64,000 nt of DNA from Cladopsammia gracilis (lineage: Eukaryota > Cnidaria > Anthozoa > Scleractinia > Dendrophylliidae): assembly GCA_022457155.1 (NCBI GenBank), contig JAJGOT010000124.1, forward strand, positions 1,487,501-1,551,500, read 5' to 3'. Position numbers and translations under genes: made by a program. Below are positions 21,705 to 33,331 of the stretch, piece by piece. Positions within the stretch are counted from its first letter, which is position 1. Every line of letters starts with the position of its first letter. The notes under the pieces were generated by a model. The model ran no database searches and was not told the origin of the DNA. It saw nothing but the letters and a program-made list of their open reading frames with translations.

Positions 21705-22815
21705 TGCGTCGACGAAGGAGACGCTTCCTAATCTTGTCGGCTAGGCGGAACGAATCGAGAAAAGTGTCGGTACCAAATCTGCGCCATCTTCAAACGTCAC
21801 AATAGTATCCAGCATTCCCAGCGCGTGGAAATCTGGCATCATCCTGGGGAGCTGGGGTTCCGAAATGTCACATGTGAATAATCTATTTGTCTTGATAAAG
21901 TTTCGGATATTTTCCCGATTTTGGAATCGTACGGCTCAATATTTCAATGCCTACTAAAAGTAGGCAGTGGAAAAATTGGACGAAGGTTCTTCTCCGGACC
22001 AAAGTTGGGTCTCTTTGGAATCAAGCAAGAAGTTATCGGATTTTCCTCGCTACCGTTCTGGTATGTTTTGAATGTTCTATCTTGATTTTGCTGTGGTTCT
22101 CTGCCTGATTTGGGAAGCTTTCACCTAAATACCGACGTCGCTCTTCGCGATGTTCTACGGTACGGTGCAATTCGCTGTATGTCTTGTAGCAATAATTGAC
22201 TGATCGGCCGCGCCAGGCGAACGCAGATTAACTTTTAACAGTGCTCGAAATTGCGCCTAAAGATTTCGCAGTTTTGTGACTAAAATGTGTCTAGCTAATA
22301 AAGGAATTATATTCAACAGTCTTGTGTCTTACTTGCAACTTGTAGTTGTAATTTTATCCGAAAAATCCTGCGAAATTCAGGTTGAATGTTGCGTGACTTA
22401 ATCGTCGATTTCATGCTCCATTAACGCGGTGTCCAAGAAGACGTTTATCACGGGAGCACTTTTTCATGCTTTCTCAGAAATTTCTCATTTCCGGTTCTGG
22501 TATTAGTACATGTACTGAGGAGTATGATTTCAGAATCGGAGAAATAACCGAAATGAAATCAAGACAAATATACTATTTATATGTCGGAAAAATCTGAGAC
22601 CTTTCGGAGCACACAGTACGGCAGGATTTTTCCCGATCCCACCGCAATGACGTGAATTTGTTTGATGTCGGCCCGACGTTTTTGCCTGCGTGACATATCT
22701 CGCGACAAAGCCCTTTTAAACAGTGGCTGGATTAATTCATGAAACTGAGGTACTAGGTCAAGACGAGGTGCCGCGGGATAAGGAGACGCACTATAATCTA
22801 TGATTACTACTAGTA
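21705..22815. other. ~1.1-kb insertion inside unit A
   Basis: Units B-E run directly from TTAGGTAGTTGTAT into AACTAACAAATGCC (AATTAACAAATGCC in E). Unit A has about 1.1 kb between these points. The insert has no terminal inverted repeat that I can see and no supportable protein frame. It could be sequence that the other units lost, or an unrelated insertion. Confidence 0.65.
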
Positions 22816-23343
22816 TTATAATTAACAAATGCCTTTCCACAATCTGTAAGAAAGACCACTCGTTCTCCGTTAACTTGTACCATTTCAAGAAATATATCGA
22901 ACAAAAGCAAATACGAAGGAAAACAACAACAGTATTTCTTGCAAATTATAGAGTTCTTCGTGGATAATCTGCATTACCCTGAAGGCGCACGAGTTTTATT
23001 ATAAATACTTTTACAGTCAATTTTTGGGCATTTTATTCTATCATTTTCGCTTTAATTTGTGCCTTTAAAATCTATAACAAAGCCTGTTATGAACAATTAT
23101 TCCATTCAACTAATCAGTACTGTCCAAGAAAGTGTCGTAGTTTGGATAAAGTGAAATATAAATCGGAACAGATCGAAGGAAACAGTGTTAGTGTTAGTGT
23201 TAGTGAGTTAATCGGCGGGTACAGTGCCTTCATTAAAGAGTTTGTGCGTTGGCGCGGAAAACAGGAATAAAGAGAAACTGTGCAGAATACAATTTTTTAA
23301 TTATTCGAATAACTTCATTACTGACTGATGTTGCATAGCTATT

Positions 23344-23861
23344 TACTCATGCGCGTAGCGGCATGAAGTAAGGTTTCGGCTCCGTTTTTCTTGTTATTAT
23401 TTTTATTATTATTATTATTTTTTGTGTCACGATTTTGCATGCAAATTTATGCACGCATATTTTAATATGCTATGAACACTTCCGGTTCATAGCTTCGCCA
23501 CTACACTTCCTGTTTAGTGACTTCCGGCTACTCTCACTTCCGGTAAAAGAGCATTACTCAAGTGTCACGACAGCGTCTCCTACAACCCTCCTTACATTAG
23601 CAATGTTCATGTTTGGTATATATAAGACATAGAAGAATCATTCCCCTCATTGTGGTACAGCCTTCATTTCCAAAACAATCAATAGTAAACAACGTGGTTT
23701 GCAGGAACGATGACTGAATGAAAGGAGTACTCTTCGTCATGTCGGACATCTTATCATCTTCTTATCATCTTATCATCTTCTTCTCATCTTCTTATCTTCT
23801 TATCATCTTCTTAACTTACTCACGCATGCGCATGAGTATAGGCTGCTAGGAGCTTCTTGTT
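23344..23861 (+). mobile_element. ~518-bp MITE-like element inserted in unit A (copy 1)
   Basis: It starts TACTCATGCGCGTAGCGGCA and ends CGCATGAGTATAGGCTGCTA plus GGAGCTTCTTGTT. A relative of the same size is at 35,889-36,404. Units B-E give the empty site (GCATAGCTATTAAAATCAGG), so the insertion happened in unit A after duplication, or was lost before the other units spread. The end contains a TCATCTTCTTA microsatellite. Confidence 0.85.
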
Positions 23862-24544
23862 AAATCAGGAATCATGTACGTTTTCAGAAACATGTCTCCA
23901 TTAATTGTTTACACACAACGCGAGCTTACAAGCATGAGCAAGCAAAAGAACAAGAAACTGGCTACGAACTGGCGCGACACAAGCGTACGTGCAAGTGTAA
24001 ACGCTGTGGTTTTTTTCAACAACTCGCATTTCAGTACAGACAGTGTTCAATTAGATGAAAGTATGGTATAGCAATATCACTGTTCAGAATAATGGATTTA
24101 TTTAAGTATTCAGTTCAGTTAACAAACGTATTTCGATGTTATGTATTTGCATGGAGGGGTTCAGTATTTTAATATTCGGTCTTGTGCTGTGTACATGATC
24201 TTATCATGGATTATGTTAGGAAAGCTATATGTAAATAAATGTAGAACAAAGACCATTCTACACAACTACCCTTAATATGCCGAAAGATAATCGTATATTA
24301 ACGTTGGAGCCCCGTTGTCTGGAAGCATACAGGACTTTCTTTTATTCTCTCGAACACTATGACCCGCAACGGAGATTTCTTAGAAAATCAATGAACCCGA
24401 GAAACCAACCAACGATATTGACTACAATTTATAATTGTATACTGACGGCGGTTCAAGGGTATTCATTATATTTTTGGCACGACTAAAACTTACCGGATAA
24501 ATAACAAAACAGGTATTCAATATGATGGACCAATGAAAACAGAA

Positions 24545-24675
24545 GTTCAGAAAAGGGTAGTGACATCCCCGAATCGATTAACACGTTCGTGTTCGAGTGG
24601 TATATAGTTTGGGTTCGGTTTACTAACAGTTCATACTGAAGTCGTAACGACAGCTACAACGCCAATTATTCAAAG
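24545..24675 (+). promoter_or_regulatory. Lectin-type promoter and first exon, array copy B
   Basis: The same 131-bp cassette as copy A. The TATA-like GGTATATAG begins at about 24,599, the donor CAAAG|GTAAG has its last exon base at 24,675, and there is no nearby coding exon. Confidence 0.7.
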
Positions 24676-26179
24676 GTAAGTTGTGCTACTCGAAAGGTAT
24701 GCGAAATTGAGTAGCTACAGTGAAAAGTATTTAGATATTAACCGAAGGGGAACAAGAGAACCTGCTAATCGATTTTAGCCTTTTTTGCGCTATACCATCT
24801 ATCCGTGACGTGCCCGTAGCAGCCTTAAAAGTTTTAGGTAGTTGTATCACTAACAAATGCCTTTCCACAATCTGTAAGAAAGACCACTCGTTCTCCGTTA
24901 ACTTGTACCATTTCAAGAAATATATCGAACAAAAGGAAATACGAAGGAAAGCAACAACAGGATTTCTTGCAAATTATAGAGTTCTACATGGATAATCTGC
25001 ATTACCCTGAAGGCGCACGAGTTTTATTATAAATACTTTTACAGTCTATTTTGGGGCATTTTATTCTATCATTTTCGCTTTAATTTGTGCCTTTAAAATC
25101 TATAACAAAGCCTGTTATAAACAATTATTCCATTCAACTAATCAGTACTGTCCAAGAAAGTGTCGTAGTTTGGATAAAGTGAAATGGAAATCGGAACAGT
25201 TTGAAGGAAACAGTGTTAGTGTTAGTGTTAGTGAGTTCATCGGCGGGTACAGTGCCTTCATTAAAGGGTTTGTGCGTTGGCGCGGAAAACAGGAATAAAG
25301 AGAAACTGTGCAGAATACAATGTTTTAATTATTCGAATAACTTCATTACTGACTGATGTTGCATAGCTATTAAAATCAGGAATCATGTACGTTATCAGAA
25401 ACATGTCTCCATTAATTGTTTACACACAACGCGAGCTTACAAGCATGAGCAGGCAAAAGCTCAAGAAACTGGCTACGAACTGGCGCGACACAAGCGTACG
25501 TGCAAGTGTAAACGCTGTGTTTTTTTTCAACAACTCGCATTTCAGTACAGTCAGTGTTCAATTGGATGAAAGTATGGTATAGCAATATCACTGTTCAGAA
25601 TAATGAATTTATTTAAGTATTCAGTTCAGTTAACAAACGTATTTCGATGTTATGTATTTGCATGGAGGGGTTCAGTATTTTAATATTCGGTCTTGTGCTG
25701 TGTACACGATCTTATCATGGAATATGTTAGAAAAGCTATATAGGATTTAATGGAGCCGAAACCAATTGTGGAATTGCACGCATTTTGGGCATCCTACTGA
25801 TGAACAGTTACGAAATTCAGATATATTTAGTAGCCACATTTATTTGCGGTCTGTCCCCTTTGAATATATAAATAAAGAGAACAAAGACCATTCTACACAA
25901 CTACCTTTAATATGCCGAAAGATAATCGTATATTAACGTCGGTGCCCCGTTGTCTGGAAGCATACAAGACTTTCTTTTATTCTCTCGAACACTATGACCC
26001 GCAACGGAGATTTCTTAGAAAATCGATGAACCCGAGAAACCAACCAACGATATTGACTACAATTTATAATTGTATACTGACGGCGGTTCAAGGGTATTCA
26101 TTATATTTTTGGCACGACTAAAACTTACCGGATAAATAACAAAACAGGTATTCAATATGATGGACCAATGAAAACAGAA

Positions 26180-26310
26180 GTTCAGAAAAGGGTAGTGACA
26201 TCCCCGAATCGATTAACACGTTCGTGTTCGAGTGGTATATAGTTTGGGTTCGGTTTACTGACAGTTCATACTGAAGTCGTAACGACAGCTACAACGCCAA
26301 TTATTCAAAG
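26180..26310 (+). promoter_or_regulatory. Lectin-type promoter and first exon, array copy C
   Basis: A 131-bp cassette with the TATA-like GGTATATAG near 26,234 and the donor after 26,310. It differs from copy D at one base in the leader (ACTGACAG for ACTAACAG). Confidence 0.7.
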
Positions 26311-27702
26311 GTAAGTTGTGCTACTCGAAAGGTATGCGAAATTGAGTAGCTACAGTGAAAAGTATTTAGATATTAACCGAAGGGGAACAAGATCACCTGC
26401 TAATCGATTTTAGCCTTTTTTGCGCTATACCATCTATCCGTGACGTGCCCGTAGCAGCCTTAAAAGTTTTAGGTAGTTGTATAACTAACAAATGCCTTTC
26501 CACAATCTGTAAGAAAGATCACTCGTTCTCCGTTAACTTGTACCATTTCAAGAAATATATCGAACAAAAGGAAATACGAAGGAAAGCAACAACAGGATTT
26601 CTTGCAAATTATAGAGTTCTACATGGATAATCTGCATTACCCTGAAGGCGCACGAGTTTTATTATAAATACTTTTACAGTCTATTTTGGGGCATTTTATT
26701 CTATCATTTTCGCTTTAATTTGTGCCTTTAAAATCTATAACAAAGCCTGTTATAAACAATTATTCCATTCAACTAATCAGTACTGTCCAAGAAAGTGTCG
26801 TAGTTTGGATAAAGTGAAATGGAAATCGGAACAGATCGAAGGAAACAGTGTTAGTGTTAGTGTTAGTGTTAGTGTTAGTGAGTTCATCGGCGGGTACAGT
26901 GCCTTCATTAAAGGGTTTGTGCGTTGGTGCGGAAAACAGGAATAAAGAGAAACTGTGCAGAATACAATGTTTTAATTATTCGAATAACTTCATTACTGAC
27001 TGATGTTGCATAGCTATTAAAATCAGGAATCATGTACGTTATCAGAAACATGTCTCCATTAATTGTTTACACACAACGCGAGCTTACAAGCATGAGCAGG
27101 CAAAAGCTCAAGAAACTGGCTACGAACTGGCGCGACACAAGCGTACGTGCAAGTGTAAACGCTGTGTTTTTTTTCAACAACTCGCATTTCAGTACAGTCA
27201 GTGTTCAATTGGATGAAAGTATGGTATAGCAATATCACTGTTCAGAATAATGAATTTATTTAAGTATTCAGTTCAGTTAACAAACGTATTTCGATGTTAT
27301 GTATTTGCATGGAGGGGTTCAGTATTTTAATATTCAGTCTTGTGCTGTGTACACGATCTTATCATGGAATATGTTAGAAAAGCTATATATAAATAAATGT
27401 AGAACAAAGACCATTCTACACAACTACCTTTAATATGCCGAAAGATAATCGTATATTAACGTCGGTGCCCCGTTGTCTGGAAGCATACAAGACTTTCTTT
27501 TATTCTCTCGAACACTATGACCCGCAACGGAGATTTCTTAGAAAATCAATGAACCCGAGAAAGCAACCAACGATATTGACTACAATTTATAATTGTATAC
27601 TGACGGCGGTTCAAGGGTATTCATTTTATTTTTGGCACGACTAAAACTTACCGGATAAATAACAAAACAGGTATTCAATATGATGGACCAATGAAAACAG
27701 AA

Positions 27703-27833
27703 GTTCAGAAAAGGGTAGTGACATCCCCGAATCGATTAACACGTTCGTGTTCGAGTGGTATATAGTTTGGGTTCGGTTTACTAACAGTTCATACTGAAGT
27801 CGTAACGACAGCTACAACGCCAATTATTCAAAG
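27703..27833 (+). promoter_or_regulatory. Lectin-type promoter and first exon, array copy D
   Basis: A 131-bp cassette with the TATA-like GGTATATAG near 27,758 and the donor GTAAGT after 27,833. It represents the array consensus. Confidence 0.7.
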
Positions 27834-29222
27834 GTAAGTTGTGCTACTCGAAAGGTATGCGAAATTGAGTAGCTACAGTGAAAAGTATTTAGATATTAAC
27901 CGAAGGGGAACAAGAGAACCTGCTAATCGATTTTAGCCTTTTTTGCGCTATACCATCTATCCGTGACGTGCCCGTAGCAGCCTTAAAAGTTTTAGGTAGT
28001 TGTATAACTAACAAATGCCTTTCCACAATCTGTAAGAAAGACCACTCGTTCTCCGTTAACTTGTACCATTTCAAGAAATATATCGAACAAAAGGAAATAC
28101 GAAGGAAAGCAACAACAGGATTTCTTGCAAATTATAGAGTTCTACATGGATAATCTGCATTACCCTGAAGGCGCACGAGTTTTATTATAAATACTTTTAC
28201 AGTCTATTTTGGGGCATTTTATTCTATCATTTTCGCTTTAATTTGTGCCTTTAAAATCTATAACAAAGCCTGTTATAAACAATTATTCCATTCAACTAAT
28301 CAGTACTGTCCAAGAAAGTGTCGTAGTTTGGATAAAGTGAAATGGAAATCGGAACAGTTTGAAGGAAACAGTGTTAGTGTTAGTGTTAGTGTTAGTGAGT
28401 TCATCGGCGGGTACAGTGCCTTCATTAAAGGGTTTGTGCGTTGGCGCGGAAAACAGGAATAAAGAGAAACCTTGCAGAATACAATGTTTTAATTATTCGA
28501 ATAACTTCATTACTTACTGATGTTGCATAGCTATTAAAATCAGGAATCATGTACGTTTTCAGAAACATGTCTCCATTAATTGTTTACACACAACGCGAGC
28601 TTACAAGCATGAGCAAGCAAAAGCTCAAGAAACTGGCTACGAACTGGCGCGACACAAGCGTACGTGCAAGTGTAAACGCTGTGTTTTTTTTTTTTCAACA
28701 ACCCGCATTTCAGTACAGCCAGTGTTCAATTGGATGAAAGTATGGTATAGCAATATCACTGTTCAGAATAATGAATTTATTTAAGTATTCAGTTCAGTTA
28801 ACAAACGTATTTCGATGTTATGTATTTGCATGGAGGGGTTCAGTATTTTAATATTCAGTCTTGTGCTGTGTACACGATCTTATCATGGAATATGTTAGAA
28901 AAGTCAATATAAATAAATGTAGAACAAAGACCATTCTACACAACTACCTTTAATATGCCGAAAGATAATCGTATATTAACGTCGGTGCCCCGTTGTCTGG
29001 AAGCATACAAGACTTTCTTTTATTCTCTCGAACACTATGACCCGCAACGGAGATTTCTTAGAAAATCAATGAACCCGAGAAAGCAACCAACGATATTGAC
29101 TACAATTTATAATTGTATACTGACGGCGGTTCAAGGGTATTCATTTTATTTTTGGCACGACTAAAACTTACCGGATAAATAACAAAAGAGGTATTCAATA
29201 TGATGGACCAATGAAAAAAGAA

Positions 29223-29353
29223 GTTCAGAAAAGGGTAGTGACATCCCCGAATCGATTAACACGTTCGTGTTCGAGTGGTATATAGTTTGGGTTCGGTTTA
29301 CTAACAGTTCATACTGAAGTCGTAACGACAGCTACAACGCCAATTATTCAAAG
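29223..29353 (+). promoter_or_regulatory. Lectin-type promoter and first exon, array copy E
   Basis: A 131-bp cassette identical to copy D across the promoter and leader by eye, with the donor after 29,353. It is the array copy nearest the lectin gene, about 1.2 kb from its coding exon at 30,542. Confidence 0.7.
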
Positions 29354-30040
29354 GTAAGTTGTGCTACTCGAAAGGTATGCGAAATTGAGTAGCTACAGTG
29401 AAGAGTATTTAGATATTAACCGAAGGGGAACAAGATAACCTGCTAATCGATTTTAGCCTTTTTTGCGCTACATCATCTACCCGTGACGTGCCCGTAGCAG
29501 CCTTAAAAGTTTTAGGTAGTTGTATAATTAACAAATGCCTTTCCACAATCTGTAAGAAAGACCACTCGTTCACCATTAACTTGTACCATTTCAAGAAATA
29601 TATCGAACAGAAGCAAATACGAAGGAAAGCAACAAGAGGATTTCTTGCAAATTATATAGAGTTCTTCGTGGATAATCTGCATTACCCTGAAGGCGCACGA
29701 GTTTTATTATAAATACTTTTACAGTCTATTTTTGGCGATTTTATTCTATCATTTTCGCTTTAAGTTGTGCCTTTAAAATCTATATCAAAGCCTGTTATGA
29801 ACAACTATTCCATTCAACTAATCAGTACAGACAGTGCTTGGATTAAAGTATCGTATAGCAATATCACTCAGTTCAGAATAAAGGATTTATTTAAGTATTC
29901 AGTTCAGTTAACAAATGTATTTCGATGTTATGTATTTGCATAGAGGGATTCAGTTAGTGTGACGCTGTGATTAAAATTTCAATATTCGGTCTTGTGCTGT
30001 GTACATGATCTTATCTTTGGAAAAGCTATGGAAAACTGTT

Positions 30041-30140
30041 GAACAAGAACTTGTGCTTTTGCTTGCTCATGCTTACCCTTCAGTCAGCTTGCGTTGCGTG
30101 TAAAGAAGCCTTAATGGAGACATGTTTCTAAAAACGCTGA
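30041..30140 (-). repeat. Inverted, diverged copy of an array segment
   Basis: Read on the - strand, this stretch contains CAGAAACATGTCTCCATTAA (with one mismatch), AAGCATGAGCAAGCAAAAGC and CAAG, matching the segment at 27,047-27,115 and its equivalents in every unit. It is the only inverted piece of the array seen, and it joins the array directly to the lectin's own promoter. Confidence 0.8.
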
Positions 30141-30148
30141 CTGAGCCG

Positions 30149-30271
30149 GTTCAGAAAAGAGTGTGGTGACATCCCCTTCTCGATTTAATACCACATTCGT
30201 GTTCGAGTGGTATACAAATTGGATGCGGCTAATAAACAGCTCAGACTGAAGTCTTAAATACAGCTACAAAG
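30149..30271 (+). promoter_or_regulatory. Native promoter and non-coding first exon of the C-type lectin gene
   Basis: GGTTCAGAAAAGAGTGTGGT, then GACATCCCC and ATTCGTGTTCGAGTGGTATA (TATA near 30,209). A leader of roughly 35 nt follows, ending CTACAAAG|GTAAGC at 30,271. Compared with the array cassettes it lacks about 12 bp before the donor and differs at scattered positions, but the 19-base TTCGTGTTCGAGTGGTATA block is identical. Confidence 0.7.
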
Positions 30272-30549
30272 GTAAGCTATGCTAAAGTATTCGAGACTGG
30301 GGAGCTATAGAGCCAGGCTTGTTTAGATATTGACACAAGGGACTCAAGCGAAACCAAATTTGGACCGATTGTGATTCTGAAATGCTTCCGATCTTGATGG
30401 AAAACTGCTTACTATAGTTTATTAGCAGTAAGGAATGGCGACAGATTCTTCTGATCGGTATAAAAATTATTAATTATTAAGTTTAATCAATCATTTACAT
30501 TTTGAATGCAAACCTTACATGAATTTCTTTTATTTCGACAGAATCGACG

Positions 30550-32704
30550 ATGTCTGACAAGAAAACAATGTTTATTGTCCTCTTCGTCGTGTTTCCAGTG
30601 GCGATGATGGCGAACCTGCCTGCCGTAAAACGTGAAGGTAATGACTGATTAATGTAATCAATTGTAGGGCAAACAAAGCTAGAGAAAGGATGCGTCAATT
30701 GATGGCATCATTGAATCCGGCAGTTTATAGTGTCTATGGATTTTCACCCTCATTGGTGTTGGAGAGTTCTTGTATTATTTCTTCAGGACAATAGACGACT
30801 TCGCGATTATTGGGGATCATGGGTAATCACGGCACATATGCCGCCTAAATAAAATACAGTGTTTGTGTGGGAATATAGTGTCAAATAATTTCGTCAAAAT
30901 TTAAATTTTCTAATATTTGTGAATTGAGAATCCACGATACTATGAAGAAGATTTTACGCATTAAATTTGAGGGATATAGCTGTGTTAGAAAGCATGCAAT
31001 TATTTTTTTGTTTTCCATACTTTGTCTGTAAAAAGCGTCCTAGGTCTCTGCTTTACATAGCGAGATGAAATCAAAAAGTGATTTTGTTTAAAAGACAGCA
31101 AATAAACGTGATTGTTAGTTTTCAGAAATATCTTCATATGGTCTCCATTTCTATAATGACACCATTGACTCGAATTGACTCGAATTGAATTGACTCGAAT
31201 TGACTTGAATTGACTCGAATTGACTCGAATTGACTCGAATTGACTCGCGGGAATTGACTCGAATTGACTCGAATTGACTCGCGGGCAAAGAGGAAAACTG
31301 TAATGGTTATTCTGAATAGCTAAATCACAGTTCAATCGCAAAGCTGGCAAATAACTTGAATGTAACAAAGGTAACAAAGTTTGTCGTATACTTCATTTGC
31401 TTAAAAATTGTTTGCAGCTTGCTCATGCCATGACGGGGTACAGCAAAAGGTTACGAAATTACTCGAAGTGGCCAGAGAGATTGAACTGATTTGCGGAAGT
31501 AAGTAGAAAAAATGAAATAAATAGTTAATGGTCATTAAATTTAAATTGAATGAGGTCCAATTTGATCTGTAGCGGCATACCAAGGACTAAAAATCCTGGG
31601 CACAAACAAACTAGTTGATATAAACGTAGGTGCATGGAATAAGTAACATGAATCGCAGAAAAGGCCCAATCGGATCACACAAAATAATGTTTTGTTATTT
31701 ATATATGCTTAGGTTGGAGAAATGAATAATCCTTGTCCAATTACTTACTTTGTTGGTCAATAAATTTAACTCAATTGCTCAATTACACAGAACAAATGAG
31801 GTAAATTGTTGACGATGTTTTGTCCTTTAAATGCAGCAGAAATTGAAGGAAAACACCGATTTTTCATTGTTATACGGACTTCCAACTGACATATCATTAA
31901 ACATAAGTCCCAATATTGTTCAGCATTAAATTTCTCCTTGTGATTAGTGAAGCAAACAGATCACGAGAATTGATGAGGAAATAATCATCAAAGATGAACT
32001 GCCTTGTTTTAAACAACTTCTCTTAACTAGTACTTTAAAGAATGTTAGGATACCAGTAAGAGGAATTTGTCAGTTGACATTAGGTGAAATAGTGGAGCCT
32101 ACATAGTCTTCTCACGATACTAAAGAAGAAAAATTAGGAGGGGGAATGGCCGAGAAAGAAAAATCACAGAACCCCTCGTTTGCTATCATGAACATAGTTA
32201 TGTATAAAAATATATAGCCAACTAAAGGTTTCTTCGTCGTCTAATCCTTCTTGTGATCAATTTTCTCGGCTTGTTCTTTCTTGTTCAGCTTGCCCAGTTG
32301 GTTGGGTCAGACATGGAGATTCATGTTATTACGTACACGGTACTCTGAGACAGAAACAGGCAGATGCTAGAAGAACATGCCAGAATATGGGAGCAGACCT
32401 CCCCATAATCACATCGACCGCTGAAAATGACTTTGTTTCCAACCTGATACCAAAGAATGTACCTTATCACACTGGTGTGTGGATTGGGCTCCAGCGTAAG
32501 CTTTCGGACTCGAAGTTCTACTGGATTGACGGCACCCCACTCCAGAAATATGATTCGAAATGGAGGCCTGGGCAACCGGACAACGATAGAGGGGCCGAGA
32601 ATTGTGTCCACTTATTTGGATCAGCATCTGGAGGCGACAAAGGAACGTGGAATGATATCTATTGTCACTACAACTCCATTGCTGTTTGCGAGAAGCCCCT
32701 TTGA
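30550..32704 (+). CDS. Secreted single-domain C-type lectin
   Basis: Coding exons 30,550-30,637 (ATG at 30,550, in an exon starting 30,542), 31,418-31,498 and 32,289-32,704; phases agree, giving 194 residues. Residues 1-22 (MSDKKTMFIVLFVVFPVAMM) look like a signal peptide. Residues 30-56 form a short helical neck with two cysteines (CSC). Residues 58-194 are a complete long-form C-type lectin domain, with cysteines positioned to pair 58-69, 87-190 and 162-182, WIGL at 121-124, QPD at 152-154 with E160-N161, and WND at 177-179. QPD plus WND is the calcium-dependent galactose/GalNAc-type site in this family; EPN would indicate mannose. In corals such secreted lectins bind microbes and symbiotic algae; that role is inferred here. 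The gene lies beside five duplicated copies of its own promoter. An AATAAA is at 32,915-32,920. Confidence 0.92.
31165..31275 (+). repeat. (GAATTGACTC)n minisatellite in a lectin intron
   Basis: About ten copies of the 10-bp unit GAATTGACTC, some changed to GAATTGACTT and two followed by GCGG. It sits in the intron between the 30,637 donor and the 31,418 acceptor. The complementary strand is open in one frame but encodes only a simple repeat. Confidence 0.9.
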
Positions 32705-32925
32705 GGCAGCAAGTACCGTCCTGAAGCTGTCAAAACCACTAGTATATTTGGTAATACAGTAGAAATTAGGATGAAGGAACTACGTTTAAGTAACTAATTT
32801 GTTTTTAAAAATGTGGAAACTCGTCTATCCATATAGATATTTGTAATTATAGCATTCGCTCGATACTGAAAGTCAGCTTGTGTTGTAACCGTGAATGCTA
32901 AGTCAGATGAAAAAAATAAAAGTGG
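32705..32925 (+). terminator. Lectin 3' UTR and polyadenylation signal
   Basis: About 210 bp after the TGA stop, AATAAA occurs at 32,915-32,920 followed by GTGGTGTTGG, a GT-rich downstream element. No other hexamer is nearer. Confidence 0.6.
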
Positions 32926-33331
32926 TGTTGGTAATTACTGTCGTAAAGAATATGCCTACAGTTCTTAAAATGCAATTCTCTAATAAGATCGTTCTTTGGG
33001 CTGGACAAAGTTCACACCGAGATTCCCCCCGGGGTTAACAACTAATTTTATAACATGAAGGGAAAAATTACTGAATGCTGATTTGCTGATAAAGAGGGCA
33101 TTTTTTTCTTAATTGCGGGCAAAATTTCTCACTCGTGATTGGTTGAGCGCGTCGTTCTCGTTGCATTTAGTTGGCTTGGGGGATTTTGAAGAAAATTTAC
33201 AAACCTAGCGCTCGCATGTTATGCCGAAGATTTTGATATAAAAAAGGAAGGAAATCGGATGATACCCGTAAGAAAGGCATTCTATCTAGGTGTGATTATT
33301 TGTGTTAAATGTAGCTTGGATAAACTAGGCT

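Larger units (their letters stand above)
21113..30040 (+). repeat. Tandem array of five ~1.5-kb units carrying lectin promoter/first-exon copies
   Basis: Units open with GAACAAAGACCATTCTACAC: A 21,113-24,243, B 24,244-25,878, C 25,879-27,401, D 27,402-28,921, E 28,922-about 30,040. C and D are 1,523 and 1,520 bp and nearly identical. A is enlarged by two insertions (about 21,705-22,815 and 23,344-23,861), B has about 125 extra bp near 25,741-25,870, and E has lost about 430 bp internally. Each unit has a TATA promoter, a short first exon and a GTAAGT donor homologous to those of the C-type lectin gene at 30,149. A GTGTTA-repeat of 3, 3, 5 and 4 copies lies in units A-D and is deleted from E. 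No unit carries the lectin's coding exons. Confidence 0.9.

Noticed and set aside
23180..23215. Telomere-repeat-like tract in the array
   Set aside because: The hexamer is TTAGTG, not TTAGGG, and the tract is only 3-5 units within a larger tandem repeat.
32321..32762. Alternative frames over the lectin domain exon on both strands
   Set aside because: The spliced + strand frame gives a complete C-type lectin with all cysteines and QPD/WND; the others are shadows.
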